From Actinoallomurus iriomotensis (GTDB lineage: Bacteria > Actinomycetota > Actinomycetes > Streptosporangiales > Streptosporangiaceae), in contig NZ_BSTJ01000003.1 of NCBI RefSeq assembly GCF_030269445.1, positions 496,001 through 560,000 on the forward strand: 64,000 nt of DNA, written 5' to 3'. Shown here piece after piece: positions 1-8,789 of the stretch. A program made the translations under genes and the position numbers. The notes beneath the pieces are model-generated. The model was not told the origin of the DNA and did no database searches. It saw only the letters and a list, made by a program, of their open reading frames with translations. How positions within the stretch are numbered: position 1 is the first letter of the stretch; every line of letters starts with the position of its first letter.

Positions 1-2
1 TG

Positions 3-869
3 ATCATCCGCCCGGAGCTCCGCGGCATCGAGCACGCTCTGGCGCCGCACACGGTGATCGGCCTCGAACGCTCACGGCCGAGCGGCGAGTCCCTGCTCGC
101 GCTCCGGCAGAAGATCGAGAACGATCTCGGCGCGGCCTTGGCCGCCCTGGGGGTCATCTGGCGCCATCACGACGTACCCGGATGGCGGGAACGCCCGGCG
201 CTGCTGCTGGAGGTGCCCGAGGACGAGCAGACGCGCGGGCGGGGGCTCGCCCCGATGACCGACTTCCCGACCACCGTCGTCACTCTCGGCATCCCCTGGA
301 CCCACGCGGAGCTCGTCGGCTCCCTCATCGCGGACGCCATCGACTACGGCTACCGCAACATGAAGACCGACGCGTGCGCCGAGGCGGGCCTGCTGATGGG
401 GGCCGACCAGGAGACGGTCGGCCGCGCCGCCGCACAGATCTTCACGGCCTCCCTGCTGCACCCTCGCAGCCGGCTGCTGGACCGGATGGTCTGGTCGTGC
501 GCCTTCCCGGACGCGCTCACCGACGTGCCGCAGCTCCTTCCGCGCGCCGACCAGGAGACGTTCGTCATCTACGTCCGCGTCGGACCACAGCTCATCCAGC
601 GCTCGGCCGAGGTGTCCGGCTACGACCCCGACAAGTGCCTGCTGACCGCGAAGAAGCTGGAGAGCGCCTGCGAGGAACTACCGGCCCAGCGCGGCATGAT
701 CGTCGACATCCCGGACGCCCGGGTCTTCAGCGACAACGACTTCGAGCTCTTCCAGCACCGGATGACCGACGCGGCGGTCGACGCCGCCCTCACGTGCCTG
801 CGCCACATGCTCCAGATCCGGAACCTGCCGGCGTCCAGGAAGTGGCACGGCTACCTCGGCCGGATCTGA
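3..869 (+). CDS. Unrecognised protein, 5' end outside the window
   Basis: The reading frame is open from the left edge of the window, so the gene most likely begins upstream. An internal GTG at 54 is possible but has no ribosome site. The visible part is about 288 residues of mixed alpha/beta character, with no signal peptide, membrane segment or motif I can name. The coding bias is typical of the window (strong G/C at third positions). It converges on the spermidine-synthase-like gene across a strong hairpin. I do not recognise the family. Confidence 0.6.
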   Translation: MIRPELRGIEHALAPHTVIGLERSRPSGESLLALRQKIENDLGAALAALGVIWRHHDVPGWRERPALLLEVPEDEQTRGRGLAPMTDFPTTVVTLGIPWTHAELVGSLIADAIDYGYRNMKTDACAEAGLLMGADQETVGRAAAQIFTASLLHPRSRLLDRMVWSCAFPDALTDVPQLLPRADQETFVIYVRVGPQLIQRSAEVSGYDPDKCLLTAKKLESACEELPAQRGMIVDIPDARVFSDNDFELFQHRMTDAAVDAALTCLRHMLQIRNLPASRKWHGYLGRI

Positions 870-887
870 TCGGTCGCCGGCCCGACC

Positions 888-923
888 GACGACGCGGGCT
901 GCCGGACGGGAGCCCGCGTCGTC
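888..923. terminator. Bidirectional hairpin between convergent genes
   Basis: A perfect 13-bp inverted repeat (888-900 and 911-923, arm GACGACGCGGGCT) with a 10-nt loop sits between a gene ending at 869 and a convergent gene ending at 930. It has no T-tract, as is usual for high-GC actinomycete terminators. Confidence 0.75.
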
Positions 924-929
924 ACGGGA

Positions 930-3176
930 TCACCGGCCGACGTTCAGGACACCGAAGAGTGAGGAGTGGGCGTCGGTCCAGACCGGGCCACCCGCCGGCG
1001 GCGTGTGCCACCGCCAGGACTTGGCACGCAGCGGCCGCAGGTCGGCGTCCTTACGGGCGATGGCGACCCATCGCGAGTGGTAGTAGATCTTCTGTGGATC
1101 CTCGGCGCCGTTCCCGGTCATCGAGGCGAGGCCGGCCGCCCGGGCGGTGGCCGCCAGCATGGGCGCGAGGTCGAGGCTCCGGTTGGTGACGTTGAACGCG
1201 AGCACGCCGCCCGGCGCGAGCTTACGGGTGTACAGCTGAAGCGCCTCGTACGTCAGCAGGTGCGGCGGCACCGAGTCGGACGTGAACGCGTCCAACACGA
1301 TCATGCCGTAGGACCCGTCGGGAACCTTCTCGAGTTCCAGCCGACCGTCGCCGACGATCGCGTTCACGTCGGCCTTGCTGTCGGTCAGGTAGCTGAACCA
1401 GTTGGACGCGATCCGCAGGACCACCGGGTCGATCTCGTAGAAGTCCATCGTCTGGCCCTGATGCCCGTACGCCGCCATGACGCCGGTGCCCAGGCCGACG
1501 ATGGCCACGCGGCTGCTGCGTTCGCCGTAGGCGGTGAAGAGGTCACCGAACGGTCCGGAACGCCCGAAATAGGCGACCGGAGTGGTCCGGAGGGGGCCGC
1601 CGGTGAACTGGAAGCCGTGCACCGTCGACCCGTGGCCGAACATCCGCCGGCCACTGCCGTCCATGTAGACGTGGTAGTTGCCGAAGAAGGTCCGCATCCG
1701 GATCGAGTCCGTCGGCATCCGGTACCACAGGAGCAGGGCGGTCGACAGCGCGACGCCGATCGCCATCATGCGAGGTCGCCGTATCGCGAGAACGCACCAC
1801 GGAACACCGATCACCAGGACCGCGGGCAGGAACGACGACGCGCCCAGCCGGAGGACGATCGTGCCGGCCAGCAGTACGAGAGGCGCGGCGACCACGAACG
1901 CCTTGACCGAGACGGCCGCTCCGGGAAGATTCCACCGGGTGGTCGCGTCCATCCGCCTCAGCAGGATGGGCAGTACGGCGAGGCTGGTCACCACGAGCGG
2001 GAACTCCGCCGTCCAGTTGAACACCACCGGGGCGACGAGAGTGTTGAACGCACCACCGAACGCGCCGCCGAGCGAGATGATCAGGAAGAACTCGGTCAGC
2101 CGGCGCGGGTCCGGCCGGTCCTTCGCGAGGAGACCGTGACAGGCCAGTCCGGCGACGAGTACGAGGGTCAGGGCGAGCAGAATCCCGATGAAGTCGGGGC
2201 CGATGATGAAAAGGGTCCACGGAATCACCGCCGCGGAGAGCGCCGCGATGGTGACCGTGTGACCCAGCCAGCGGTGCTTCTTCGACCCGAAGGCGATGAT
2301 GAACGTCGCCAGGTAAAGGGCCAGCGGCACCACCCACATCAACGGGACCGGAGCGATGTCGGTCGAGATGTGCGTGGTGGCACCGAGCATGAGGGACGAC
2401 GGAATGAAGGCCAGGCCCAGCCAGCGCAGACGACGGCGCCAGGTGATCCTCTCGGCCGCCTCTTCCGTCGCCGTTTCCTCCTCGGCCGACGCCTCCGCGG
2501 GAGTCCGGGACGAACGGAATCGGATGATGAGCACGCACGCGACCACCAGCACGACGAACACGCGGTAGCCCAATGCCCACCAACGTGCCTGAGCCTCCAG
2601 GTCGGCGGCGGGTTCGATGAGGAATGGATAGGCGAGCAGCGCGAGCATGCTGCCGACATTGCTGGCCGCGTACAGGAAGTAAGGGTCCTTGGACCGCGGC
2701 AGGCCCGCCCAGGAATACCAACGCTGGATCAGCGGCCCGATCGTGGACAGCACCGCGAACGGTGCGCCGACGACCGCCGTCAGTACGAGCAGCAGCCACA
2801 GGGCGACCGGCGCCGATCCGCCCGACACCGCCCAGCCGGGCAGTGACATCGGCAGCACCAGCAGAGGCACCACCACGAGCGGGATGTGCACCAGGGGCTG
2901 CCAGCGGGCACCGAGCAGTCGCTGCGAGAGATGTGCGTAGGTATAACCGAGGAGGAGCGCGACCTGGAAGAACAGCATGGAGGTGTTCCACACCATCGGC
3001 GATCCGCCGTAAATCGGTAGCAGCATTTTCGCCACCATCGGCTCCACCGTGAACAGCAGGCTCGCGGCCATCAAGGTCGTTAAGGTGAAGACCACGACCG
3101 CGACGCCGACAGGCCCCCGCGTGGCCGGCGCCCCCTTCGCGGCATCGAGGTGTGGCTTGATCTCGGCTACGCTCAT
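930..3176 (-). CDS. Membrane-fused spermidine-synthase-like protein
   Basis: This 748-residue protein has an N-terminal membrane domain of roughly 12 or more hydrophobic segments (about residues 20-470), followed by a soluble Rossmann-type methyltransferase/spermidine-synthase fold. The AdoMet/dcAdoMet-binding signature VAIVGLGTGVMAAYG, an acidic loop FYEIDP, and the DAFTSDSVPPHLLT segment fit the spermine/spermidine synthase superfamily. Membrane-fused members are common in bacteria and their substrate is usually unknown, so a polyamine product is inference. I place the start at the ATG at 3176 because GGGAGAA lies about 6 nt upstream; longer in-frame starts lack a ribosome site. It stands alone, with no polyamine-pathway neighbour. 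Confidence 0.85.
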   Translation of the reverse strand: MSVAEIKPHLDAAKGAPATRGPVGVAVVVFTLTTLMAASLLFTVEPMVAKMLLPIYGGSPMVWNTSMLFFQVALLLGYTYAHLSQRLLGARWQPLVHIPLVVVPLLVLPMSLPGWAVSGGSAPVALWLLLVLTAVVGAPFAVLSTIGPLIQRWYSWAGLPRSKDPYFLYAASNVGSMLALLAYPFLIEPAADLEAQARWWALGYRVFVVLVVACVLIIRFRSSRTPAEASAEEETATEEAAERITWRRRLRWLGLAFIPSSLMLGATTHISTDIAPVPLMWVVPLALYLATFIIAFGSKKHRWLGHTVTIAALSAAVIPWTLFIIGPDFIGILLALTLVLVAGLACHGLLAKDRPDPRRLTEFFLIISLGGAFGGAFNTLVAPVVFNWTAEFPLVVTSLAVLPILLRRMDATTRWNLPGAAVSVKAFVVAAPLVLLAGTIVLRLGASSFLPAVLVIGVPWCVLAIRRPRMMAIGVALSTALLLWYRMPTDSIRMRTFFGNYHVYMDGSGRRMFGHGSTVHGFQFTGGPLRTTPVAYFGRSGPFGDLFTAYGERSSRVAIVGLGTGVMAAYGHQGQTMDFYEIDPVVLRIASNWFSYLTDSKADVNAIVGDGRLELEKVPDGSYGMIVLDAFTSDSVPPHLLTYEALQLYTRKLAPGGVLAFNVTNRSLDLAPMLAATARAAGLASMTGNGAEDPQKIYYHSRWVAIARKDADLRPLRAKSWRWHTPPAGGPVWTDAHSSLFGVLNVGR

Positions 3177-3568
3177 AGCTGTTCTCCCAAGGCGACCTGA
3201 AGAAATCGATGCGCCGGGCCGCGACACTTGACACGCGGTTTCCGAAGAATTCGATGCCCGCACAGTAGGCGCTGCAGCTTCCGCTATTCCCGTGCCCTGC
3301 TCAGCGGAAACTCATCTGGACAAACGTGACATCGGTCGGCTCTGCGGGAGATGACTTTTATCGTGAGACGTACCGCGACATAACGCCGAAGTCACACATT
3401 CGACTGCCTGGAGCCGCTCGCCACCACCCGCCGATGCGACCCGATATCTGCTGACACATACGCCCTTTGCGCTCATCTTACTTGGCGATTGTCTTCATCG
3501 GTGAGCGCACGGGAATGCTAGAAAGCGCGGCGCGCCTATAAACCGCATTAATTATCGCTCATACCTTC

Positions 3569-3590
3569 TTTGTGGCCGCCTTACCCGTTC
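3569..3590 (+). promoter_or_regulatory. Upstream element shared with the 4947 gene
   Basis: TCTTTGTGGCCGCCTTACCC occurs about 120-140 nt before the small secreted gene at 3710. A near copy (TCTTTGTCGGCGGCTTACCC) lies at a similar place before the second small secreted gene at 4947. The surrounding 3180-3700 stretch is the most AT-rich part of the left flank and has no convincing gene. The likely role is a promoter or regulator site common to the two genes (inference). Confidence 0.45.
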
Positions 3591-3630
3591 CGTATGTTGC
3601 CGCGATGAGGCCGGGGAACATTTCCTAGCG

Positions 3631-3660
3631 GGCGCTCTGTGAGATACATAAGAGAGCGCC
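3631..3660 (+). promoter_or_regulatory. 5'-UTR stem-loop
   Basis: GGCGCTCT (3631-3638) and AGAGCGCC (3653-3660) form an 8-bp perfect stem with a 14-nt AT-rich loop, 50 nt upstream of the GTG at 3710. It may lie in the leader of the small secreted-protein mRNA or act as a dyad operator. Confidence 0.4.
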
Positions 3661-3709
3661 TGTTCGTGAGAGCCATCGCTCCATTTCCGAACAGCGAAGG
3701 AGACTTACC

Positions 3710-4000
3710 GTGCTCAAGCAAATCATCGCGGCCGCCGGTGTACTGGTTTCAGCAGCCGCCGGAGCCGCCCTGGCCGGCGGAACCGCGTCCGCCCAGACCC
3801 CGGCGTGGGGCGGCTGTTGCGCCAGCTCCCACCGCGCTTTCGGCGAAGTGCACCGCACCAGGAACTGGAGTGGTAACGAGAACGAGAATCTCAACCACAT
3901 CCGGCTGCGGCTGCGCAACCGGAACAACAACATCGCCGTCGCCCGTCCGGGCGGCCGCGGCGGTGACGAAGGCCTCGGCACGACCGCCGGCGGCCTCTGA
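3710..4000 (+). CDS. Small secreted Asn/Arg-rich protein (A)
   Basis: This 96-residue protein starts at a GTG preceded by GAAGGAGA. It has a Sec signal peptide: a Lys near the N-terminus, an Ala/Gly/Val-rich core, and a probable cleavage after the Ala of the ASA box near residue 28. The mature part has a Cys-Cys pair and then an alternating stretch around residues 52-76 in which Asn or Arg alternates with Leu, Ile or Val (for example NENENLNHIRLRLRNRNNN). That alternation is what an exposed beta-strand or amyloid-like surface protein would show. The gene at 4947 has the same layout. It is not a recognisable chaplin or rodlin. Its role at the cell surface or spore coat is inference. Confidence 0.7.
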   Translation: MLKQIIAAAGVLVSAAAGAALAGGTASAQTPAWGGCCASSHRAFGEVHRTRNWSGNENENLNHIRLRLRNRNNNIAVARPGGRGGDEGLGTTAGGL

Positions 4001-4097
4001 TCGAACCGACTCCGAGAACGGCCGAAAAGGCCGCCCCGGCTCAGCGCCTCGAAACCCACTTCGGGGAACGTCTCCCTGAGCGCTCGAGCCGCCTGAC

Positions 4098-4134
4098 AGA
4101 AGGTGTGGCAGAGCCTTGCCCTGCCACACCTTCT
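4098..4134 (+). terminator. Hairpin terminator after small secreted gene A
   Basis: A 14-bp perfect stem (arm AGAAGGTGTGGCAG, 4098-4111, and its complement 4121-4134) with a 9-nt loop lies about 100 nt after the stop at 4000. The downstream side is T/C-rich. Confidence 0.8.
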
Positions 4135-4262
4135 TCACCTGCGACCCGCACCACGACCACCTGAGAGAACGGCAGGGTAGCGCTCCACACGCCGGCCTCC
4201 CACCCCTCGCCCGACCGGCACCCCGCTCCGCCAGGACCCGCCCACCGTGGCCCCCTCCGCCC

Positions 4263-4521
4263 GACGCCCGCCAGATCATCGCCCTCGCCCTCGCTGGACC
4301 AGCGCTTCCTTCCGACCTCCACTCCGCTCCACCGGACCTGGCCGAGCGGCCTCGTCCGGCCGGCGTCCTGGCCCAGCTCGCTCAGGCACGCCGGCCGCAG
4401 ACGACCAAGCACCTGCAGACCTTCGAACGCGCCGGCATCGTCACCTCCCCTCGCCCGACCAGCGCTTCGCTCCGGCCTGACGCCCGCCGGGTAACGGCCT
4501 CCTTCTCCAAGCGTCCGGACC
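4263..4521 (+). pseudogene. Decayed ArsR-type HTH regulator relic
   Basis: The 4141-4946 gap has no convincing intact gene. Between 4263 and 4521 one frame still reads DARQIIALAL, then DLAERPRPAGVLAQLAQ, then TTKHLQTFERAGIVTS. This follows the winged-helix order of ArsR-family repressors (helix 1, helix 2, recognition helix with S/T-KHL, then the start of the wing). The rest of the frame is low-complexity Pro/Arg/Ser and there is no start with a ribosome site. I read it as a degraded regulator; chance resemblance in GC-rich DNA is possible. Confidence 0.3.
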
Positions 4522-4828
4522 ATGCCTGGCGAGCGTCGGGCGGAGCAGGTTGCGGGTCCCTTACTGGGAGAAACCGCGCCGGCGGGCCCGGATGGAACGG
4601 GGCGCCGATCGGACGCGGGAGGGAAGATCGCCGTCCCTGGCAGGTCCCGGGCGGAGCGGAGCGCCGACACCCGGCCGGCCCTCCGCTCGGCTCCGGTTCG
4701 CCACTCGGGCGGTGAGCCGGCCACGGCAGCCGCTGGCCCGCCGGGCGCCCCCTCCACCGCCTCGCCGGCCCCCTGCGCAGGGCATGGCAGCCCCATCCCA
4801 TATGCCTGAATCCACCTACTTCAGCACT

Positions 4829-4852
4829 CTTTGTCGGCGGCTTACCCCGTCA
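4829..4852 (+). promoter_or_regulatory. Upstream element, second copy
   Basis: TCTTTGTCGGCGGCTTACCC matches the element before the gene at 3710 at most positions (the G/C at three sites is swapped). It lies about 115 nt before the GTG at 4947. Conservation in two gene-free stretches supports shared control of the two small secreted proteins. Confidence 0.45.
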
Positions 4853-4946
4853 TACCCCCGGCTCGAAACTGGGCGGGAATGTACGCCATGGCGCCCAAAT
4901 CGGGCATCACTGGCCTTCGCGCCATTTCTCGCAAGAAGGAGACGAC

Positions 4947-5363
4947 GTGCAGAAGAGGACATACGCCCTTGCCGGTCTGGCCGTTGCGGCAGCGAGCGGC
5001 GTGTTGATCACCGGCTCGCCCGCGTACGCCGGGGCGCTCGTCCAAGGACATCGGCACCACCACTATTCGAGCCACCGCAATTCCAACCGGAACCTCAACT
5101 TCAATCGCAATCACAACCGGGTCGTCGTCCGGGTGAACGTCCGGAACCGCAACGTCAACACGGCCTGGGCCGGCGGCGGGTTCAACCGCGGCTTCCGCGA
5201 TTTCGACCGCGACGACGACTTCGGCCTGTTCCGGAACCGCTGCCGCTTCAGCTGCGGCCGGTTCGGGTTCGACGACGACTTCGGCCGCGACCGTGACCGC
5301 GACGACGATGACCGCGGCGACAACATCATCGTCGGCAACGACTTCGGTGGGAGACGCGGCTAG
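4947..5363 (+). CDS. Small secreted Asn/Arg/Asp-rich protein (B)
   Basis: This 138-residue protein starts at a GTG with GAAGGAG upstream. A clear Sec signal peptide (QKR, then a hydrophobic Ala/Gly/Val core, AYA-G cleavage near residue 28) is followed by a His-rich patch. Next comes an Asn-hydrophobic alternating segment (residues about 45-72, including NSNRNLNFNRNHNR and VRVNVRNRNVN), a Gly/Phe/Arg part with two Cys, and an acidic tail of Asp-Arg repeats. Layout, promoter element and signal peptide match the gene at 3710, so they are probably divergent paralogues. The Asp-rich tail could bind cations. I cannot name a family. Confidence 0.7.
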   Translation: MQKRTYALAGLAVAAASGVLITGSPAYAGALVQGHRHHHYSSHRNSNRNLNFNRNHNRVVVRVNVRNRNVNTAWAGGGFNRGFRDFDRDDDFGLFRNRCRFSCGRFGFDDDFGRDRDRDDDDRGDNIIVGNDFGGRRG

Positions 5364-5389
5364 GGCGGCGCGTCGCGACGAAGGAGGGA

Positions 5390-5410
5390 GCCGGCCCGGC
5401 CCGGGCCGGC
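5390..5410. terminator. GC hairpin between convergent genes
   Basis: GCCGGCCCG (5390-5398) and CGGGCCGGC (5402-5410) form a 9-bp all-GC stem with a 3-nt loop, just after the secreted-protein gene. The remaining sequence to the P450 stop at 5627 shows nothing else. Confidence 0.55.
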
Positions 5411-5626
5411 GACCTGCGACGAACGCGGCGGGGCGTCGCCTGAACGCCGAGCCGTAGGACGGCGGGGCCGCGCGGAACCAGGGCGGCGGGCGCGGGCAAC
5501 GATCGCGTGGTGACTCTGGCCAGGAACGGCCGCAAAGGCCGCCGGGTCACCGAGCCGCCCAGAGCAGACCGGGTGCGGGGATCACTCCCTCACCCGGTCT
5601 CCCTCTTCCGGAACGACGCCGGCCCG

Positions 5627-6862
5627 CTACGTGCGGTAAAGGAGGCGCTTGATGCCGTTGTCGAAGTTGGACAGCAGCAGCTCCGGCTCCCCCGCCGCGC
5701 GGATGCCGGGGACCCGGGTGAACAGCTCGCGGAACATCGCGGTGAGCTCCCGCCGTGCCAGGTGCGCGCCGAGGCACAGGTGCGGGCCCGGCCCGCCGAA
5801 CCCGACATGCGGGTTCGGGCTACGGGTGATGTCGAACCGGTCGGGCTCGTCGAAGACGTCCTCGTCCCGATTGGCGGACAGGTAGAACAGCACCACCTTC
5901 TCGCCCTTGCGATACGTGTGGCCGTTCATCTCGTGGTCACAGGTCAGCGTCCGCTGGAACTGCATGATCGGCGAGGCGTACCGCACGATCTCCTCGATCG
6001 CGCCGCCGATGCGGCGGTCGAAGTCGGCCAGCAGGATCGCCCGCTGGTCAGGGTGGTCGGTGAACAGCTTCAATCCGTGCGCGAGAGCGTTGCGGGTCGT
6101 CTCGTTGCCCGCCACCAGCAGCAGGTCGAAGAAGGCCCCCAGCTCCCGTACGGACAGGCGCTCGCCGTCGACGTCGGCGGTGACCAGCGCCGAGATGAGG
6201 TCGTCGCCCGGCGCCTGGCGGCGTTCGCGGCCCAGGCGGGCGACCAGCCGGTGCAGCTCGACGATCGCCCTGACATTGGCGCCGAAGAGCCGGAGCGTAC
6301 GGAGCCGGGCCACGTCGCCGCGGACGCCGGAGTACTCGGTCATGGCGTCGACGCAGGCGGCGACCTTCGCGTGGGAGTGCTCGGGGATGCCCATCATGGC
6401 GCAGATGACCTTGATGGGCAGGCGGGCGGCCACGTCGGCGACGAAGTCGCCGGACCCGCCGCGTACGACGTCGTCGACGATCACGGCGGCGGTCTTGGCG
6501 ATGTGCTCGTCGATCTGCTCGAGCCGGCGCGGGGTGAAGGCGCGGGACACGATGCGCCGCAGCCGCGCGTGCCGCGGGTCGTCCATGTTCACCATCGGGC
6601 GGCCGAACAGCGCGGTGATCCACGGCGGCGGCTCGGGCGAGGTCGCGGCGGGCTCGCTGCTGAACACCTTGGCGTTGCGGCTCGCGTACACGACGTCCTC
6701 ATGCCGTACGAGGGCGTGGAAGCCACGGCCCGCCCGCACGAAGGGGATCCGCTGTTCGGCGAAGAAGGCGGGCCGGCCCCGCGCGCGCAGCCGGGCGAAC
6801 ACCCGTAGCCGCTCCTCCGGGGGCCGGGCCCAGAACTCGAGTGTGGCGAGATCGTCGCTCAT
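5627..6862 (-). CDS. Cytochrome P450
   Basis: A 411-residue soluble bacterial class I P450, the usual length for the family. The I-helix oxygen-activation motif AGNETT is at residues 251-256, the K-helix ExxR at E291/R294, and the heme-ligand loop FGGPGPHLCLG with the proximal thiolate at Cys363. The overall style (LEFWARPPEERLRVFARLR near the N-terminus, the NMDDPRHARLRRIVSRAFTP segment) resembles the CYP124/125/142 group that hydroxylates sterol side chains and branched lipids. That substrate class is a guess. No ferredoxin or reductase gene is adjacent, so redox partners must come from elsewhere. The start at 6862 is the only good ATG. Confidence 0.93.
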   Translation of the reverse strand: MSDDLATLEFWARPPEERLRVFARLRARGRPAFFAEQRIPFVRAGRGFHALVRHEDVVYASRNAKVFSSEPAATSPEPPPWITALFGRPMVNMDDPRHARLRRIVSRAFTPRRLEQIDEHIAKTAAVIVDDVVRGGSGDFVADVAARLPIKVICAMMGIPEHSHAKVAACVDAMTEYSGVRGDVARLRTLRLFGANVRAIVELHRLVARLGRERRQAPGDDLISALVTADVDGERLSVRELGAFFDLLLVAGNETTRNALAHGLKLFTDHPDQRAILLADFDRRIGGAIEEIVRYASPIMQFQRTLTCDHEMNGHTYRKGEKVVLFYLSANRDEDVFDEPDRFDITRSPNPHVGFGGPGPHLCLGAHLARRELTAMFRELFTRVPGIRAAGEPELLLSNFDNGIKRLLYRT

Positions 6863-7086
6863 CGGACCTCATCGCGTAGGGGTGTCATCTGTTGGACGCC
6901 GGTGGCCGCGGAGGTGGTCACGCGCGGCACCGGCCGGATCGCGCCACTGCCGGCGACGAAGTCCACAGCGTGACCTCACGGGTCGGCCGGGAGATCCTCC
7001 CGGCATCCTCATCGGTGACTCATCAGCATCGCGCAATCACTGAGAGTTGCCAAGTACCGGTCACGGGCCGGTCCCGGCACGGCGGG

Positions 7087-8142
7087 TCAGGCGACCACGA
7101 CGCGTACGCGGGGCCAGGCGTTGTTGACGTAGCCCCCCGGGTTCCACACCGAGGCGGCGGACTCCGGCTGGCAGCCGCCCTCGATGTCCCAGGCCCTCGC
7201 GACGATGGTGATCTCGCCCGCCGGCAGGTCGACGACCGCGCGCCACAGCCGCCACGCCCAGCACCCGTACGCCGGATCGAGGTCGGCCGGCCGCCAGGAC
7301 AGGCCGCCGTCCGCGGACACCTCGACCCGGTCGACGCCGCGGTCGTCGTCGCCGAACGCGTACCCGTGCACCATGACCGGCCCGGCCGGCAGCACCGCTC
7401 GCTCGCCGGGCGCCAGGATGTCGCAGCCCGGTGCGACCGGGCCGAGCGGTGCGTCCTGGGGCAGCAGCCGGTACGCGACGGCCTGGAAGTAGTTGTCCGA
7501 GGGCCGGTCGCGTACGGTCACCCCGGTCACCCACTTCACGCTGCGGGCCCCGATGTATCCGGGCACGACCACGCGGACCGGGCCTCCGTGCACGGCCGGC
7601 AGCGGACGGCCGTTCATGGTCCACGCCAGCAGCACCTCACCCGCCGTGGCCTTGGCCAGCGGGATCGACCCGCCGTACGGCTGCGGCGGCCGTGCCTCCG
7701 GGGAGACGTCCGGCGCGGTGAACTCCACGTGGGCGGCGCCCGGCCGGGCCACCGCGCGGGCCAGCACGTCCGCCAGGCTGACGCCGGTCCAGCGCGCGGT
7801 CGAGATCGCCCCGGACCGCCAGGGCGTCTTGCCGGGGATGGGGCGCACCGCCAGGAGGCCGGCGCGCCGGTTGCCCGCGCACTGGATGGTCGCGACCACG
7901 TCCCGGCGGGGGAACCCGGCGCGCAGATCGTCCAGCGACAGCGTCATCGGGTGCTCGACGAGTCCTCCGACCGACAGCCGCCACGCGTCCGGGTCCAGGC
8001 GCGGGATCGGGCCGTGGCCGCGCACGAAGAAGGTGTCGACGGGGGTCAGCGTCCGCCCGGCGAGAGCCTCGGGCGGCGGCTCCGCGTTGTACGGCTCAGT
8101 GGTGTGCGTGATCATGTCGTCGCGCTTGCCCCACGACGCCAT
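7087..8142 (-). CDS. Sulfite-oxidase-type molybdopterin oxidoreductase
   Basis: This 351-residue protein has the sulfite oxidase fold: an N-terminal Mo-cofactor domain with the molybdenum-ligating Cys88 in the IQCAGNRR motif, then a C-terminal Ig-like dimerisation domain (from about residue 240, with DRVEVSADGGLSW). The FVRGHGPIP stretch near residue 40 is typical of bacterial SorA/YedY relatives. There is no twin-arginine signal, heme domain or membrane segment, so it should be cytoplasmic or rely on another subunit. The ATG at 8142 has GGGGAGGGG upstream; longer starts do not. It is divergent from an Rrf2 regulator across 130 bp, which suggests control by that regulator. Confidence 0.9.
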   Translation of the reverse strand: MASWGKRDDMITHTTEPYNAEPPPEALAGRTLTPVDTFFVRGHGPIPRLDPDAWRLSVGGLVEHPMTLSLDDLRAGFPRRDVVATIQCAGNRRAGLLAVRPIPGKTPWRSGAISTARWTGVSLADVLARAVARPGAAHVEFTAPDVSPEARPPQPYGGSIPLAKATAGEVLLAWTMNGRPLPAVHGGPVRVVVPGYIGARSVKWVTGVTVRDRPSDNYFQAVAYRLLPQDAPLGPVAPGCDILAPGERAVLPAGPVMVHGYAFGDDDRGVDRVEVSADGGLSWRPADLDPAYGCWAWRLWRAVVDLPAGEITIVARAWDIEGGCQPESAASVWNPGGYVNNAWPRVRVVVA

Positions 8143-8249
8143 AGGACACCCCTCCCCCAGCGGAGATACCCGAGCCGGCCGACCGGAGAACGCGACCCTC
8201 CACACGATCGTCGCAGGTCAGAGGGCATGCGGGGGTGGCGGGACGCAAT

Positions 8250-8268
8250 CTGGACAGGTAATATCCAG
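8250..8268. promoter_or_regulatory. Dyad operator overlapping the Rrf2 ribosome site
   Basis: CTGGACAGGTAATATCCAG is an imperfect palindrome with 5-bp perfect outer arms. It ends on the AGGA that serves as ribosome site for the Rrf2 gene at 8273 and lies between divergent genes. This is the expected position for an autoregulatory site also controlling the molybdoenzyme gene (inference). Confidence 0.45.
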
Positions 8269-8272
8269 GATT

Positions 8273-8746
8273 ATGCGCCTGGGTGAAGGGGTGGAGTGGT
8301 CACTGCACTGCCTCCTCACGCTCGGCTGGCTCGGCAGTGACGAGCCGGTGTCCACGGCGAAGCTCGCGGGGATCTTCGAGCTTCCGCCGGCCTATTTGAA
8401 CAAGCGTCTTCAAACGCTGGTCCGCGCGGGTGTGCTCAGCTCGACCCCCGGAGCCCGTGGCGGGTTCCGGCTCGCCCGGTCCCCCGAGAAGATCACCGTC
8501 ATGGAAGTGGTGGCGGCGATCGAGGGCCCGGAGTACGCCTTCCGCTGTACCGAGATCCGGCAGCGGGGTGCGGGGAAGAACCGGCCGCAAGACTTCCAAC
8601 GACAGTGTGTGATCACCACCGCGATGCGGAAGGCGGAGCTCGCGTGGCGGCGCGAACTCGCCTCCCAGACGCTCGCCGACCTGCTGGCGGCGGCACCGGA
8701 CGCGGCGGCCGAGCGGACCCGCGACTGGTTCGCCGACATCGGCTGA
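8273..8746 (+). CDS. Rrf2-family transcriptional regulator
   Basis: 157 residues, the usual family size, with an N-terminal winged helix (ALA/LAGIFELPPAYLNKRLQTL recognition region and GGFRLARSPEKITVMEVVAAIEG wing) characteristic of Rrf2 proteins. The family uses cysteines to bind an Fe-S cluster in IscR, NsrR and RsrR. Here the C-terminal half keeps only two well-separated cysteines (in FRCTEI and RQCVIT) rather than the clustered C-x5-C-x7-C of NsrR. Cluster binding is therefore uncertain and a thiol switch like YwnA or CymR is possible. The ATG has AGGA 3 nt before it. It is divergent from the sulfite-oxidase-like gene. Confidence 0.85.
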   Translation: MRLGEGVEWSLHCLLTLGWLGSDEPVSTAKLAGIFELPPAYLNKRLQTLVRAGVLSSTPGARGGFRLARSPEKITVMEVVAAIEGPEYAFRCTEIRQRGAGKNRPQDFQRQCVITTAMRKAELAWRRELASQTLADLLAAAPDAAAERTRDWFADIG

Positions 8747-8789
8747 CCGCGCCACACGGGGAGGTGGCACGGGTGCGAGGAGAATCCGG

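Noticed and set aside
7493-8272. Long upstream extension of the Rrf2 gene
   Set aside because: It runs antisense through the sulfite-oxidase-like gene; the ATG at 8273 gives the family-typical protein.
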